Assembly (NCBI GenBank): GCA_052115395.1
Contig: JBFRGO010000001.1
DNA: 64,000 nt
Source of the DNA: Noviluteimonas sp052115395
Lineage (GTDB): Bacteria > Pseudomonadota > Gammaproteobacteria > Xanthomonadales > Xanthomonadaceae
Reading direction: 5' to 3' (one strand)
Of the stretch, positions 48,691 through 56,805 are shown in pieces. Both the position numbers and the translations under genes were made by a program. The notes beneath the pieces were generated by a model. The model was not told the DNA's origin. It did not search any database and saw only the letters and a list, made by a program, of their open reading frames with translations. The number at the start of each line of letters is the position of its first letter. Position 1 is the stretch's first letter.

Positions 48691-50958
48691 TCAGCGCCCG
48701 TCGAATTCGGGCAGGCCATGCTTCCGGACGCGCTCTTCCACGCGGGCGCGAAGGCGCCAGCGTGCAGCATCGCTGAGCATCCGCCCTGCCCAGCGAAATA
48801 CATTGAAGTCGCGCACCGTATGCCGAAGGCTGATCATGCGTTCGCGTTGTTCTGCGGACGACATCCTCGCGGCACGATAAATCGCATCGGCAGTTTCCTC
48901 GACATGGTAGGGATTGACGATCAACGCCTCGTGCATCTCGCGCGCAGCACCGGCGAAACGGCTCAGCACCAGAACGCCCTGCTCGTCATCCCGGGAGGCA
49001 ACGAACTCTTTGCAGACCAGATTCATCCCATCGTGGAGGCTGGTGACAACGCAGATGTCCGCCGCACGGTAGAGCTCGATCAACTGCCCATGGTCGTGAT
49101 GTTCGGCAAGCAACACGACCGGCTGATAACGCCCGGAACCGAAGCGCGCGTTGATCCTGGAGGCAATACGCTCGACCTGCTGCTGGAAGGCGCGGTATTC
49201 GTCGAGAGAGGATCGCGTCGGAGAGGCCACCTGCACGAACACGAACCTGCCATGGAGGTTCGGGTGCTTCTCCAGCATGCGCTCGACCGCGTTCAGGCGC
49301 TCCACGATGCCCTTGGTGTAGTCGAATCGATCCACGCCCAGCCCGATGATGGCGTGCTCGGGCAGCCCGAGGCGCCCGATGACGGCATGCCGGCAATCGG
49401 CGGGCGATGCCCATTCTCCTTCGGTGGGGTGCGGCCATTCGATCGAAATCGGATAGCTTTCGACGAAGGTCTCCCGCTCGGCGACCGCCACGACTGAATG
49501 CTCGTGCTCGATCCTGGCCTCGATGAACCGATCGACGGTTTCGAGGAAGTTCTTGCAGTGGAACTTCGTGTGGAAGCCCAGGATCGTGCTGCCCAACAAT
49601 CCGAGCAGGATTTCGCGACGCCACGGACAGATGCCGAAGGATTCTGGGTTCGGCCAGGGGATATGCCAGAACGTCAGGATCGTGGCTTGCGGCAGCTTTT
49701 CGCGAACCAATGCGGGCACGAGCGCCAAGTGATAGTCCTGCACCAGCACGACGGGATCTTCGGTGCGCGCCTCCTCGACGACAGCATCGGCGAACCTTTG
49801 ATTGACCGCACGATAGGCTTGCCAATCCGATTCGCGGAACACCGGGCGGACATGCGCCACATGGCATAGGGGCCACAGACCCTCATTGGCAAAACCGTAG
49901 TAATACCCCTGCTCTTCCTCCCGGCTCAGCCAGATGCGGCGAAGCGAATACGTCGGATGATCCGGCGGAACGGCGACGCGATCGTCGAGATCGACCACAT
50001 CGCGATCGGCGGACCCGCTGCCATGCGCGATCCACGTTCCCGAACACGCCCGCATGACAGGTTCGATTGCAGTAACCAGGCCGCTCGCCGGTCGACGGAC
50101 GTGCACGCCGTGCTGGTCGTGATCATGGATATAGGGCTCGCGGTTGGAGACGACGATGATTTCGTCGCCCCGCAGTTCTACGTGCAGCAAGCCGCGCAGC
50201 CGCTCCGGCGTCCACCCTGTCTCGGGTCCTCGCGCGCGTCGATACTCATCCTCCAACTGCCGAACCCGGCTACGAAGCTCCTGGGCAAGCGGCGCGAACT
50301 CGGCACGCATGGGTATGGGACCCATCGGGCCGACCTCGCCACGAAGCAACGCACGAGCGCCCGCGATCCAACCCCGCCAGCTGATCTGCGCAACGAGCAT
50401 CGTGATGATCGCCACGACAAGGCCGAGCGCTGCGAGAAACGCGATCAAGTAACGCCGGGTATCCAGGCTGCGACGCTCGATGAAACTCAGATCATGCAGA
50501 AGGATCATCTCCGAGTCTGGCTCACCTTCGGTCAGAGAATTCCCCGCGGCGACCAGTGGGTGGCGAGTGACCAGGACCGCGCCGCCGGGAAGCGTCATGC
50601 GCGGGTCGTCCAACCCAGCGGCTTGCCTGGCGTCCGCGCACGACAGCGCGTCGGGAAATGCATTCGAGCGCGCGAACACTTCGCCATCCGGGCTGCAGAG
50701 CCCAATACCGAACACACGCTCGTCCTGCGCCGTTCGATCGAAAAGCAACGCGAGGCGATGCGCATCGCGTGAGGCCAACGCGTCGATCGTCGAGTCGTGA
50801 AGGGCATTGGCCACGAGCGCGGCACGAGCGCTGATGTCGCGCGTGAACCACCGCAACGTGAGCCTGTCGATCAGCGGAAGCGCCACGTAGGCCGCAACCA
50901 CCATCGCGGCTGCAAGCGGCAGGAGAAATCGTAGCTGTAATCGCAGGTATCCGAGCAT
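48691..50958 (-). CDS. Membrane-anchored trehalose-6-phosphate synthase (OtsA-like, GT20, 755 aa)
   Basis: The N-terminal 260 residues form a sensor-like module: helix FLLPLAAAMVVAAYVALPLI, a periplasmic domain, a second helix (LIAFLAALGLVVAIITMLV) and a HAMP-like stretch. A complete GT20 domain follows: VVSNREPYIHDHD, QDYHLALVPALVREKLP, HIPWPNPESFGICPWRREIL, GVDRFDYTKGIVERL, LHDGMNLVCKEFVASRDD. It would make trehalose-6-phosphate from UDP-glucose and glucose-6-phosphate. No otsB phosphatase is nearby. Start ATG 50958 was preferred because the first helix begins there; a GTG/ATG at 51033/51030 would add 25 residues. Confidence 0.88.
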   Translation of the reverse strand: MLGYLRLQLRFLLPLAAAMVVAAYVALPLIDRLTLRWFTRDISARAALVANALHDSTIDALASRDAHRLALLFDRTAQDERVFGIGLCSPDGEVFARSNAFPDALSCADARQAAGLDDPRMTLPGGAVLVTRHPLVAAGNSLTEGEPDSEMILLHDLSFIERRSLDTRRYLIAFLAALGLVVAIITMLVAQISWRGWIAGARALLRGEVGPMGPIPMRAEFAPLAQELRSRVRQLEDEYRRARGPETGWTPERLRGLLHVELRGDEIIVVSNREPYIHDHDQHGVHVRRPASGLVTAIEPVMRACSGTWIAHGSGSADRDVVDLDDRVAVPPDHPTYSLRRIWLSREEEQGYYYGFANEGLWPLCHVAHVRPVFRESDWQAYRAVNQRFADAVVEEARTEDPVVLVQDYHLALVPALVREKLPQATILTFWHIPWPNPESFGICPWRREILLGLLGSTILGFHTKFHCKNFLETVDRFIEARIEHEHSVVAVAERETFVESYPISIEWPHPTEGEWASPADCRHAVIGRLGLPEHAIIGLGVDRFDYTKGIVERLNAVERMLEKHPNLHGRFVFVQVASPTRSSLDEYRAFQQQVERIASRINARFGSGRYQPVVLLAEHHDHGQLIELYRAADICVVTSLHDGMNLVCKEFVASRDDEQGVLVLSRFAGAAREMHEALIVNPYHVEETADAIYRAARMSSAEQRERMISLRHTVRDFNVFRWAGRMLSDAARWRLRARVEERVRKHGLPEFDGR

Positions 50959-51149
50959 TAAAGACCAAACGTTGGCGACGCGAACACTCCCCTGTCGCAC
51001 AATCGTGCGACTGAACGACACTCCTTGCATCACCTGCGCCGGTGGTCCTTCACGGTTGCCGGGAACTCACGGCGCGGCTGGAGGTATTGTCCATCATGCG
51101 CATGCACCAGGTGTGCACGCGGGGTGAAGAGCGATGACCGGAGTTTCGG

Positions 51150-51272
51150 ATGCAGCATCTTTGGGAAAGTATCGTGCGCCCGCTCGCGCTCTACCTGGGT
51201 GTAGTTGCGGTCGCCATCGTGGTGATTCGGTTGGCGCTCGCCCTCGTCGAGAAGATGGGCCGACGTGATTAG
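51150..51272 (+). CDS. Small single-span membrane protein (40 aa)
   Basis: The frame reads MQHLWESIVRPLALYLGVVA followed by VAIVVIRLALALVEKMGRRD: one hydrophobic helix with a basic C-terminus. A GGAG lies 7 bp before the ATG. It is divergent from the trehalose-6-phosphate synthase and followed by a terminator-like hairpin. No family is recognised. Support comes from the ribosome site and the coherent membrane-helix pattern. Confidence 0.55.
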   Translation: MQHLWESIVRPLALYLGVVAVAIVVIRLALALVEKMGRRD

Positions 51273-51294
51273 GAAAGGCGACCGGCGCCGAGGC

Positions 51295-51329
51295 AAAAAA
51301 GAAGGGCTCGATCGAAACCGAGACCCTTC
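51295..51329 (-). terminator. Intrinsic terminator for the 95-aa gene (minus strand)
   Basis: On the minus strand GAAGGGTCTCG pairs with CGAGCCCTTC (one bulge) around a GTTTCGAT loop and is followed by TTTTTT (complement of 51295-51300). It lies 58 bp after the stop of the gene at 51387-51674. Confidence 0.75.
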
Positions 51330-51386
51330 CGATGCACGACCCGAGAGCCATGCGTTACGCCGGACGAGTGGCGCTGCCGAACAATA

Positions 51387-51674
51387 TCACCCTTTCATTT
51401 TCGCAGCGAACGCCTCCGGTCTACCGCCCCTGATTAGGCGCAAGCTCGTAGATCCTCTCCCCCCGAGCAGGAAATCCTTGCCATCAATCAACGCAAAGCC
51501 TCGTGCATCGATCTGTTCTGCGACTGCATCACCCAAGCTTGTGTTGGAAAAACGCCACTCCGTGGTTCCCAGATAGAGGGACGTCGAGGAAGGCGCAAGG
51601 GATGCATCCATTGGCCAAAGGCGCGACAGGAGATAACGACCGTCGTCCTGGCGATACACATGCAATTGATTCAT
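51387..51674 (-). CDS. Hypothetical protein (95 aa)
   Basis: Small soluble protein, family not recognised: MNQLHVYRQDDGRYLLSRLW, a central SLYLGTTEWRFSNTSLGDAV, and a C-terminal DGKDFLLGGRGSTSLRLIRG. ATG 51674 was chosen because a purine-rich GGGGCGGACA lies just upstream; the longer frame has an unlike, low-complexity N-terminus. An 11-bp C/G homopolymer (51685-51695) lies directly upstream of the start. Confidence 0.55.
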   Translation of the reverse strand: MNQLHVYRQDDGRYLLSRLWPMDASLAPSSTSLYLGTTEWRFSNTSLGDAVAEQIDARGFALIDGKDFLLGGRGSTSLRLIRGGRPEAFAAKMKG

Positions 51675-51684
51675 TGGCTGTCCG

Positions 51685-51695
51685 CCCCCCCCCCC
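51685..51695. repeat. 11-bp homopolymeric C (G on minus) tract
   Basis: Eleven C residues in a row on the plus strand, 11 bp before the ATG of the minus-strand gene at 51674. In that gene's sense it is a G11 tract in the ribosome-site region. Confidence 0.9.
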
Positions 51696-52003
51696 GGCGC
51701 TTGTTACGCGGTCAGAGTTACGCGAATTCCGTATGCCGGATGTGAACCAAGGGGGCCATCTGTCCGAAGCGCTCCGCCGCTCATCAAGGATCGCAAAAAC
51801 AAACGAGAGTGGATTCCGTCCAAGGTCACATCCCATGCGGGGGCTCCCTAGGTCGCAAAGAAAACTCCGACGAGCCCAAAAGGATCGCTCCGAGCGATTG
51901 AGCAGGGGCGCGATGGCAACTAACTGCGACGTAGCGCGACATTCGCGACAGCGGTCTTGTGGCCCGTATTGCGGTGGACCGCCGCTTGTTCGATCATCGA
52001 GGC
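51696..52003. other. Intergenic region without a supported gene
   Basis: Divergent promoter region between the 95-aa gene (minus) and the winged-helix gene (plus). Apart from a small GATCGCTCCGAGCGATT dyad near 51890, nothing stands out. An alternative GTG start for the downstream gene lies at 51959. Confidence 0.5.
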
Positions 52004-52375
52004 ATGCTGACGCTCTCCCCAGACCTCCGGCGATTCGTCATTGCCAAGATCCCCAGCGTTTCGCACTTGGAAGCCTTGTTGCTCCTGCGTTCCACAAATG
52101 CGGCCTGTTCCATCGGACAGTTGGGCGCGCGGCTATATGTTTCACTCCCTCAAGCCGTCCAGATTGTTGACGACCTTCAGACAGTCGGACTTGCGGTGCA
52201 CCTTGGCGAAAACGTCCAGTACCTGCCGAAGTCGGAAAAGCTGGCGCGAATGGTCGACGAACTGGCGGACGCATACGTCCGGCGTTTGGTCGAGGTGACT
52301 CGGTTGATCCATGCTGCCAACGACAAGAAGGCCCGCCGGTTTGCGGATGCCTTTCTCATTCGAAAGGATTCTTGA
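52004..52375 (+). CDS. Winged-helix regulator-like protein (123 aa)
   Basis: Small protein with a DNA-binding winged-helix look: LSPDLRRFVIAKIPSVSHLEALLLLR, CSIGQLGARLYVSLPQAVQIVDDL as the helix-turn-helix, GLAVHLGENVQYLP as the wing, and a C-terminal helix. ATG 52004 has only a close GAGG; an upstream GTG at 51959 is possible. The stop overlaps the next gene (TGATG). It probably regulates or senses for the two DUF5985 membrane proteins that follow. Confidence 0.7.
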   Translation: MLTLSPDLRRFVIAKIPSVSHLEALLLLRSTNAACSIGQLGARLYVSLPQAVQIVDDLQTVGLAVHLGENVQYLPKSEKLARMVDELADAYVRRLVEVTRLIHAANDKKARRFADAFLIRKDS

Positions 52376-52632
52376 TGGCGCTTCTTGTCTATGCTCTTTG
52401 CGCACTTGCTGCGCTGGCCTGTTCTGCAATGCTTCTCAACGCATGGCGAAAGAGTCGATCTCGGATGCTGTGGTGGAGCGGCATTTGCTTCTTCCTGCTG
52501 ACGCTTGCCAACATCGCTCTAATCGTGGATTTTTTCGTACTGCCCGATGTCCAACTGTGGCCGTTGCGGCATCTCCTGAGCTTGGCGGCGATCAGTGCGC
52601 TGCTCTACGGCCTGATCTTCGAGGAGCGGTGA
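52375..52632 (+). CDS. DUF5985 family membrane protein, first copy (85 aa)
   Basis: Three hydrophobic helices (VYALCALAALACSAMLLNAW; MLWWSGICFFLLTLANIALI; LLSLAAISALLYGLIFEE) with the conserved basic loop RKSRSRM between helices 1 and 2. This matches small DUF5985 proteins that occur as adjacent pairs. ATG 52375 overlaps the upstream stop. Function is unknown. Confidence 0.78.
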   Translation: MALLVYALCALAALACSAMLLNAWRKSRSRMLWWSGICFFLLTLANIALIVDFFVLPDVQLWPLRHLLSLAAISALLYGLIFEER

Positions 52633-52634
52633 AT

Positions 52635-52901
52635 ATGGAGGCGTTTTTGCTTGGAATGATCTCGATGGGATCTGCAGTGGCCGCATTGCTGTTTCTGCGA
52701 TTTTGGCGTTCGACGCAGGATCGCTTCTTTCTCTTCTTCGCGGCCGCTTTCGGAGTCGAATCCATAAATCGCTTCATCCTCGCCGCGACGGGGGCTTCCG
52801 CAAGTGAATATCAATTCGGATATGTAATAGCTCGGCTGGCCGTGTTCGCTTTGATTCTTGTAGGAATATTGGACAAGAACGTTTTTCGAAAGGATCGTTA
52901 G
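52635..52901 (+). CDS. DUF5985 family membrane protein, second copy (88 aa)
   Basis: Paralogue of the preceding gene with the same three-helix layout: LLGMISMGSAVAALLFLRFW, RSTQDRFFLFFAAAFGVESINR and VIARLAVFALILVGILDKN. A GAGGAGCGG ribosome site overlaps the end of the first copy. The pair plus a winged-helix protein form a compact operon. It is followed 10 bp later by a palindromic repeat doublet. Confidence 0.78.
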   Translation: MEAFLLGMISMGSAVAALLFLRFWRSTQDRFFLFFAAAFGVESINRFILAATGASASEYQFGYVIARLAVFALILVGILDKNVFRKDR

Positions 52902-52911
52902 GCATCCAGCG

Positions 52912-52975
52912 ATGTCCGCTTTGGGTCGAAAGCGGTCACCCGCCCAATGTCCGCTATCGGCCAATAGCGGACATT
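52912..52975. repeat. Palindromic repeat doublet
   Basis: First dyad from 52912 (ATGTCCGCTTT...AAAGCGGTCA, loop GGGTCG). Second dyad 52946-52975, a perfect 12-bp stem AATGTCCGCTAT/ATAGCGGACATT with loop CGGCCA. A GTTAGGC heptamer lies at 52898-52904. The remainder up to the DUF1254 stop codon at 53224 shows only a small ACACTTG/CAAGTGT dyad (52989-53016) and no supported gene. Confidence 0.85.
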
Positions 52976-53223
52976 TCAACGGATCCAAACACTTGGCTGA
53001 CGGTGGCCACAAGTGTGGCTAACGGCCGCAACTGATCTGGCGCATAGGTTGTGAAGATGACGACCATGACCGTGCCTCGCGTGCTGCCCGTGCGCAGGTA
53101 CGCCCGCCTTTATCGAGTTACCGAAATACAGACCGCTCCCGGCTTGGCTGAAATTTTCTTCTGTTACCGGAATCGGCGCGGCTCATGTTTTCTGCTTGCG
53201 TTGCCCATGTCCTTCTTGTTTTT

Positions 53224-54489
53224 TCAATTCGCCTTCTGAATCGCTGGCGGATAGTAACTTCCATCCGCAACGCCGCCGCGTGGGCCGTAGAAACGGAAAG
53301 TTATCGAGTAGATCAAGCCTCCGAGCGTTGGCAGCCAGTTTCCGTCGTTAACATCCGCGGGCTTCTCGGGGGCAAAGTGCAGCGTCAACGATCCGTCTTT
53401 GCCGTAAGCAAGATCTGATTGGTTATTAAGCAGAAATCGGTTCTGCGGATTCGGCAGCACACGCATGTGCTTGGCGTCCACGGCGATCGCCGACCAGAAG
53501 TATTTCGCGTACTTCGAAGGGAGATCGTTCTTGGGAAACGTCAGCGTGTAGTGGTTGTCGCTGTTGAGGACCTCTCCGTTGCTGTCTTCGCGACCCTTGT
53601 AGTACAACACCTCGTGGAGCGTGTTCGCCCAGATACCGCCCATGCTGATGCACGTCCGCGCCAACCAATCGTCTTCATACTTGCCGCATATCTTCGGGCG
53701 GACCCAATGGTTTTCCATTGTCCCGTGCCCCAAAAAGTGCGCGCCCTTGGCATAATCTTTAAGCCCGCGATCACGGATAATTTTATCTACACGGGCGCGT
53801 TCTGCCGGGTCCTTCACCGCTTCGGCGATGGTCCGCGCGTTGGCCGCGACCGTTTCCATGCCGGGATTAATGTCCGCCTCGGTATCAAGGGCGAGCCTCG
53901 CAAAGTCGAATGCTTCGACGGTCGGAGGTTTCTCAATATCAAACATCACCGTCTTGGGAATTTCCGGCAGCTGCTTCGGCGTGCCGATCGCCTCGAACTT
54001 GAACTGTTTCTGGAGTGCGACCGCGTCATCCCAATTTGCGCCGAGTTCGACGCGCAGGAGCACGCGAGAATACTTGACCGGGACATCAATGCGCTGGGCG
54101 CCATCAGGGATCGAAACATTACTTCCCGCATAGCAGACTGCGAACTGGCCGTGCGGTTTGTCGGAGAATATTCGCGCGTTGATGTTGGCGAGCGTTTCAC
54201 CCCAACCATTCATGAACTGCACGGTGAAGTAGCGCCCTTCGATCTTCGGCACGGTGACAAGCAAGTAGCAGTTTTCATCCACCGCCACCCATGCCTCGGA
54301 ATACGCCACATCCAGGTTGGGGTTCGGCCAATCCACCCCGCCAGGTGGTTGGTGCACGAGTTCGTTCCACTGAAAGCCTGACTGAAAATCCAACTGCTGC
54401 TGCCGCGTGATCGCCAAGCGTCCGAGCAAATAAATGTAGCTGTCGCTGATCTCTTGTTCTCCGATCGCCGGTGCCGTTCTTGCATTCAT
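53224..54489 (-). CDS. DUF1254/DUF1214 protein (421 aa)
   Basis: Large soluble protein with the N-terminal DUF1254 region (YLLGRLAITRQQQLDF..., VDWPNPNLDVAYSEAWVAVDE, KIEGRYFTVQFMNGWGETLA). The C-terminal DUF1214 region has NGEVLNSDNHYTLTFPKND, YFWSAIAVDAKHMRVLPNP and GSLTLHFAPEKP. No signal peptide is evident from this start. ATG 54489 is preceded by AGGAGAGGAGCA. It lies 11 bp downstream of a paralogue. Biochemical function is unknown. Confidence 0.85.
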   Translation of the reverse strand: MNARTAPAIGEQEISDSYIYLLGRLAITRQQQLDFQSGFQWNELVHQPPGGVDWPNPNLDVAYSEAWVAVDENCYLLVTVPKIEGRYFTVQFMNGWGETLANINARIFSDKPHGQFAVCYAGSNVSIPDGAQRIDVPVKYSRVLLRVELGANWDDAVALQKQFKFEAIGTPKQLPEIPKTVMFDIEKPPTVEAFDFARLALDTEADINPGMETVAANARTIAEAVKDPAERARVDKIIRDRGLKDYAKGAHFLGHGTMENHWVRPKICGKYEDDWLARTCISMGGIWANTLHEVLYYKGREDSNGEVLNSDNHYTLTFPKNDLPSKYAKYFWSAIAVDAKHMRVLPNPQNRFLLNNQSDLAYGKDGSLTLHFAPEKPADVNDGNWLPTLGGLIYSITFRFYGPRGGVADGSYYPPAIQKAN

Positions 54490-54500
54490 TGCTCCTCTCC

Positions 54501-55949
54501 TTATTTGCTCTTCTCCACCGGCGGTGGGGTCCACGAGCCGTCGAGCACCGGAGTCTTTGGCCAGTACGCGCGTATGTAAAGCGTGAAATCTGCGTCTCTG
54601 GGCGACGGGAGCCAGTTCGCGCGCTGCTTCGCGTCAGACGGCGCGTCCGGCTGAACATAGATAGTCAGCGAGCCATCGGAATCGAACTGCAAGTCTGTGT
54701 TCTTGGTGCCGACCGAGTACCTGGCGATCTCGTTCGGAACGAAAAAGTGCGTGTCGTCATACATCGTCAGCGACCAAAAACCATGAGCGGGTGGTGTTTG
54801 GTCTTTGGCGAACTTGACCGTATACCGGTTAGCGCCGTTGAGCCGACTGCCTTTTGCATCAAGGTCCTGATAGTAGTACTTCGTCTCATTTGGCGAATTG
54901 ACGAGAATATTGGACTTCGCAACCGCCGTGCGTGTGAAGTAGTCGGTGCCGAACGCGGATTCGTTTGAGATGGTGCTCCAGTTGTAGGGAAGCTTCTGGC
55001 CGTAATTTCGGAACTCCAAAAGCGGATCTACGATTTTCTCTTGAACTTCGACCACGGCCTGCGTCATCGCTTCCTTCAGCGCGGGGTTTTGCCTGGCAGC
55101 TTCCAACACGGCGAGCACCTGCGCGTAACGAGCCTCTTCACCCGGGAGCGGAGCGCCATCAGCGAGAACGGCCGGAAGCACGTCGAAAAAGGTTTCCGGT
55201 TTTACCCACTTCGTCTCGCCCGAGCTCGTGGTCTTGGACGGCGCACGCGGCAGTTTGCTCCAATCAATGCTCTTAATCATTCCGTCGTATTCTGAGAGCG
55301 GGTACATCACAACCTGCTTTAGCGGCTCTTGTATTGCTTTCTTGTCCGCCGGGTCATCGCTTTGCGCAATGCGCGGGCCTACGATTCCCGTGTTGGTCGA
55401 CGAACGAAAAACTTGCGCGATCCCTTTCGGTGTTTCGCCCTGCCAATCGGGACCGACGAGCAGGTAGAATCCCGGCGTCGTGTTATACATCTTGCCAAGT
55501 TGGACGAAGCTATCCGTACGCAGATCGACGATCTGGTAGACCCAAAAGCGATCTCCGAAGTCGGGCACTTGAATCACCACCGGTTCGATCTCGAGTCCCA
55601 ACGCACCAATTCCGTAGACCACGTCCTGGTTCGAACAAGCGACATTCCGTTGTTCGGCCGAGGCGTAGTCGGTCAGCATCGTGAACTTGTTAACGGGTGC
55701 CTGAGGCGACGTGCCCAAATACCGCTGTTCTTTTATCCTCGAAAACAAGAGCCGCCGGTTGTAAATGTTGACCATGGGCCAGGCCCAGAAATAAACGTCC
55801 CGAGCGACAAGCTTTGCGTACTCTTCCGTAATCTTCACACTTGCGTCCGGTCCCGGTGGCATCGCGCGTGACCAATTCCGCGATGGACATACTTGAGTGC
55901 TGATCGCCGGTGAGGTCGCAACTTTCAACGACTCAGTTTTCGTTGCCAT
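54501..55949 (-). CDS. DUF1254/DUF1214 protein, second paralogue (482 aa)
   Basis: Same two-domain architecture: YAKLVARDVYFWAWPMVNIYN, NQDVVYGIGALGLEIEPVVI and DRFWVYQIVDLRTDSFVQLG in the first part. The second has SRLNGANRYTVKFAKDQTPP, GFWSLTMYDDTHFFVPNEIA and DGSLTIYVQPDAPSD. ATG 55949 follows GAAAGGTA; an upstream ATG at 55964 would add five residues. Both copies are on the minus strand and probably form one transcript. Confidence 0.85.
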   Translation of the reverse strand: MATKTESLKVATSPAISTQVCPSRNWSRAMPPGPDASVKITEEYAKLVARDVYFWAWPMVNIYNRRLLFSRIKEQRYLGTSPQAPVNKFTMLTDYASAEQRNVACSNQDVVYGIGALGLEIEPVVIQVPDFGDRFWVYQIVDLRTDSFVQLGKMYNTTPGFYLLVGPDWQGETPKGIAQVFRSSTNTGIVGPRIAQSDDPADKKAIQEPLKQVVMYPLSEYDGMIKSIDWSKLPRAPSKTTSSGETKWVKPETFFDVLPAVLADGAPLPGEEARYAQVLAVLEAARQNPALKEAMTQAVVEVQEKIVDPLLEFRNYGQKLPYNWSTISNESAFGTDYFTRTAVAKSNILVNSPNETKYYYQDLDAKGSRLNGANRYTVKFAKDQTPPAHGFWSLTMYDDTHFFVPNEIARYSVGTKNTDLQFDSDGSLTIYVQPDAPSDAKQRANWLPSPRDADFTLYIRAYWPKTPVLDGSWTPPPVEKSK

Positions 55950-56235
55950 TACCTTTCGCCTCATGCAGGGGCCAAGCTAGTAGAACGCATCACGCGCGAC
56001 GAGCCGCACGTGTACTTCCGTGATCGTCGCGCCGCCGGGCACGGTCCGCTCCGCCCGGGCGATGGCATGATTGGCGCAGACCGTGGCTGGATCTCGGCCA
56101 ATGCTCGCGCGCTTCGAGAGGTAAGAACCAGCCTAGAGGCGCGTATGGGTGCGAACAACGTACAACCTACTGAAGCAAGCTCAGTAGTTCTACTGGCGGG
56201 CTTGAGGCGGTGATTCAACGTTGCTCAAATCGGTC
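55950..56235. other. Intergenic stretch without a supported gene
   Basis: Short open frames on both strands overlap each other and none has ribosome-site support. A small hairpin CTACTGA/TCAGTAG lies near 56167-56187. Likely holds the promoter for the DUF1254 pair. Confidence 0.45.
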
Positions 56236-56332
56236 GAATGTCCGCTTTGGGTCGAAAGCGGACATTCCGCCCCAAGCTAGTCACCCTGTGACCGACCCTC
56301 ACTCCTAGTGACCGCTTTCGACAAAGCGGACA
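56236..56332. repeat. Palindromic repeat doublet
   Basis: First dyad 56236-56267, a perfect 13-bp stem GAATGTCCGCTTT/AAAGCGGACATTC with loop GGGTCG. Second dyad 56309-56332 (TGACCGCTTT/AAAGCGGACA, loop CGAC). A GTTAGCC string follows at 56360-56366. Confidence 0.88.
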
Positions 56333-56393
56333 TTTGCGTAGGTCGCTAGCCGATGTCTTGTTAGCCGCCTGCGGGCTGCATACGCTACTGCTC

Positions 56394-56700
56394 ATGAAAC
56401 CTGCAGTCCACGCGGTCCGGCTTCGCGTTCTCGTCATGATCGCTGCCATCGTTGCGCTCGCTTGGTGGTGTCGAGGGATGGCTTCGCCCCGACTGGCTCG
56501 GCCATTACTGGATGGTGCGCAACGCTTGGGCTTCGCTCAACCTCGTGCCAAGTTTTGCATTCGCCGTAACGCACATGTTCGACCGGGCGCCGTCGACGCA
56601 AGCAAACGGCGCCTTCTTCACTATCTACTGGGCGCTAATCGCCCTGTGCATCGCGCTTGCGATCGAATGGTCGCGCAAGCGACTGTTCTCTGGCCAATAG
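56394..56700 (+). pseudogene. Small membrane protein gene with a probable frameshift
   Basis: From ATG 56394 the frame encodes MKPAVHAVRLRVLVMIAAIV, a plausible first membrane helix, then turns to unlike sequence after about 56470. One frame over, 56470-56700 encodes WLRPDWLGHYWMVRNAWASL, then LVPSFAFAVTHMFDR and a second helix IYWALIALCIALAIEW. The two parts read as one two-helix protein split by a single-base frameshift near 56465-56475. A sequencing error is equally possible. Confidence 0.5.
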
Positions 56701-56715
56701 GGGACGGCTTCTAGT

Positions 56716-56750
56716 GACTGGCATCGACCCAAAGGACGCGCTGACTTGTA
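56716..56750. repeat. Degenerate palindromic repeat half-site
   Basis: TGACTGGCATCGACCCAAAG...CTGACTTGTAG parallels the second half of the copy at 59135-59172 (TGACTACGCTCGACCCAAAG...CTGACTTGTTC), including the shared CTGACTTGT ending. Confidence 0.55.
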
Positions 56751-56805
56751 GTGCCTGTGGCGGGCCGATAATGTGCGCCGTGGGCAACGGGGCATCGAGG
56801 GATGG

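Noticed and set aside
53051..53239. 62-aa plus-strand frame between a repeat doublet and the DUF1254 gene
   Set aside because: No ribosome site, no recognisable pattern, and its end overlaps the convergent DUF1254 gene.
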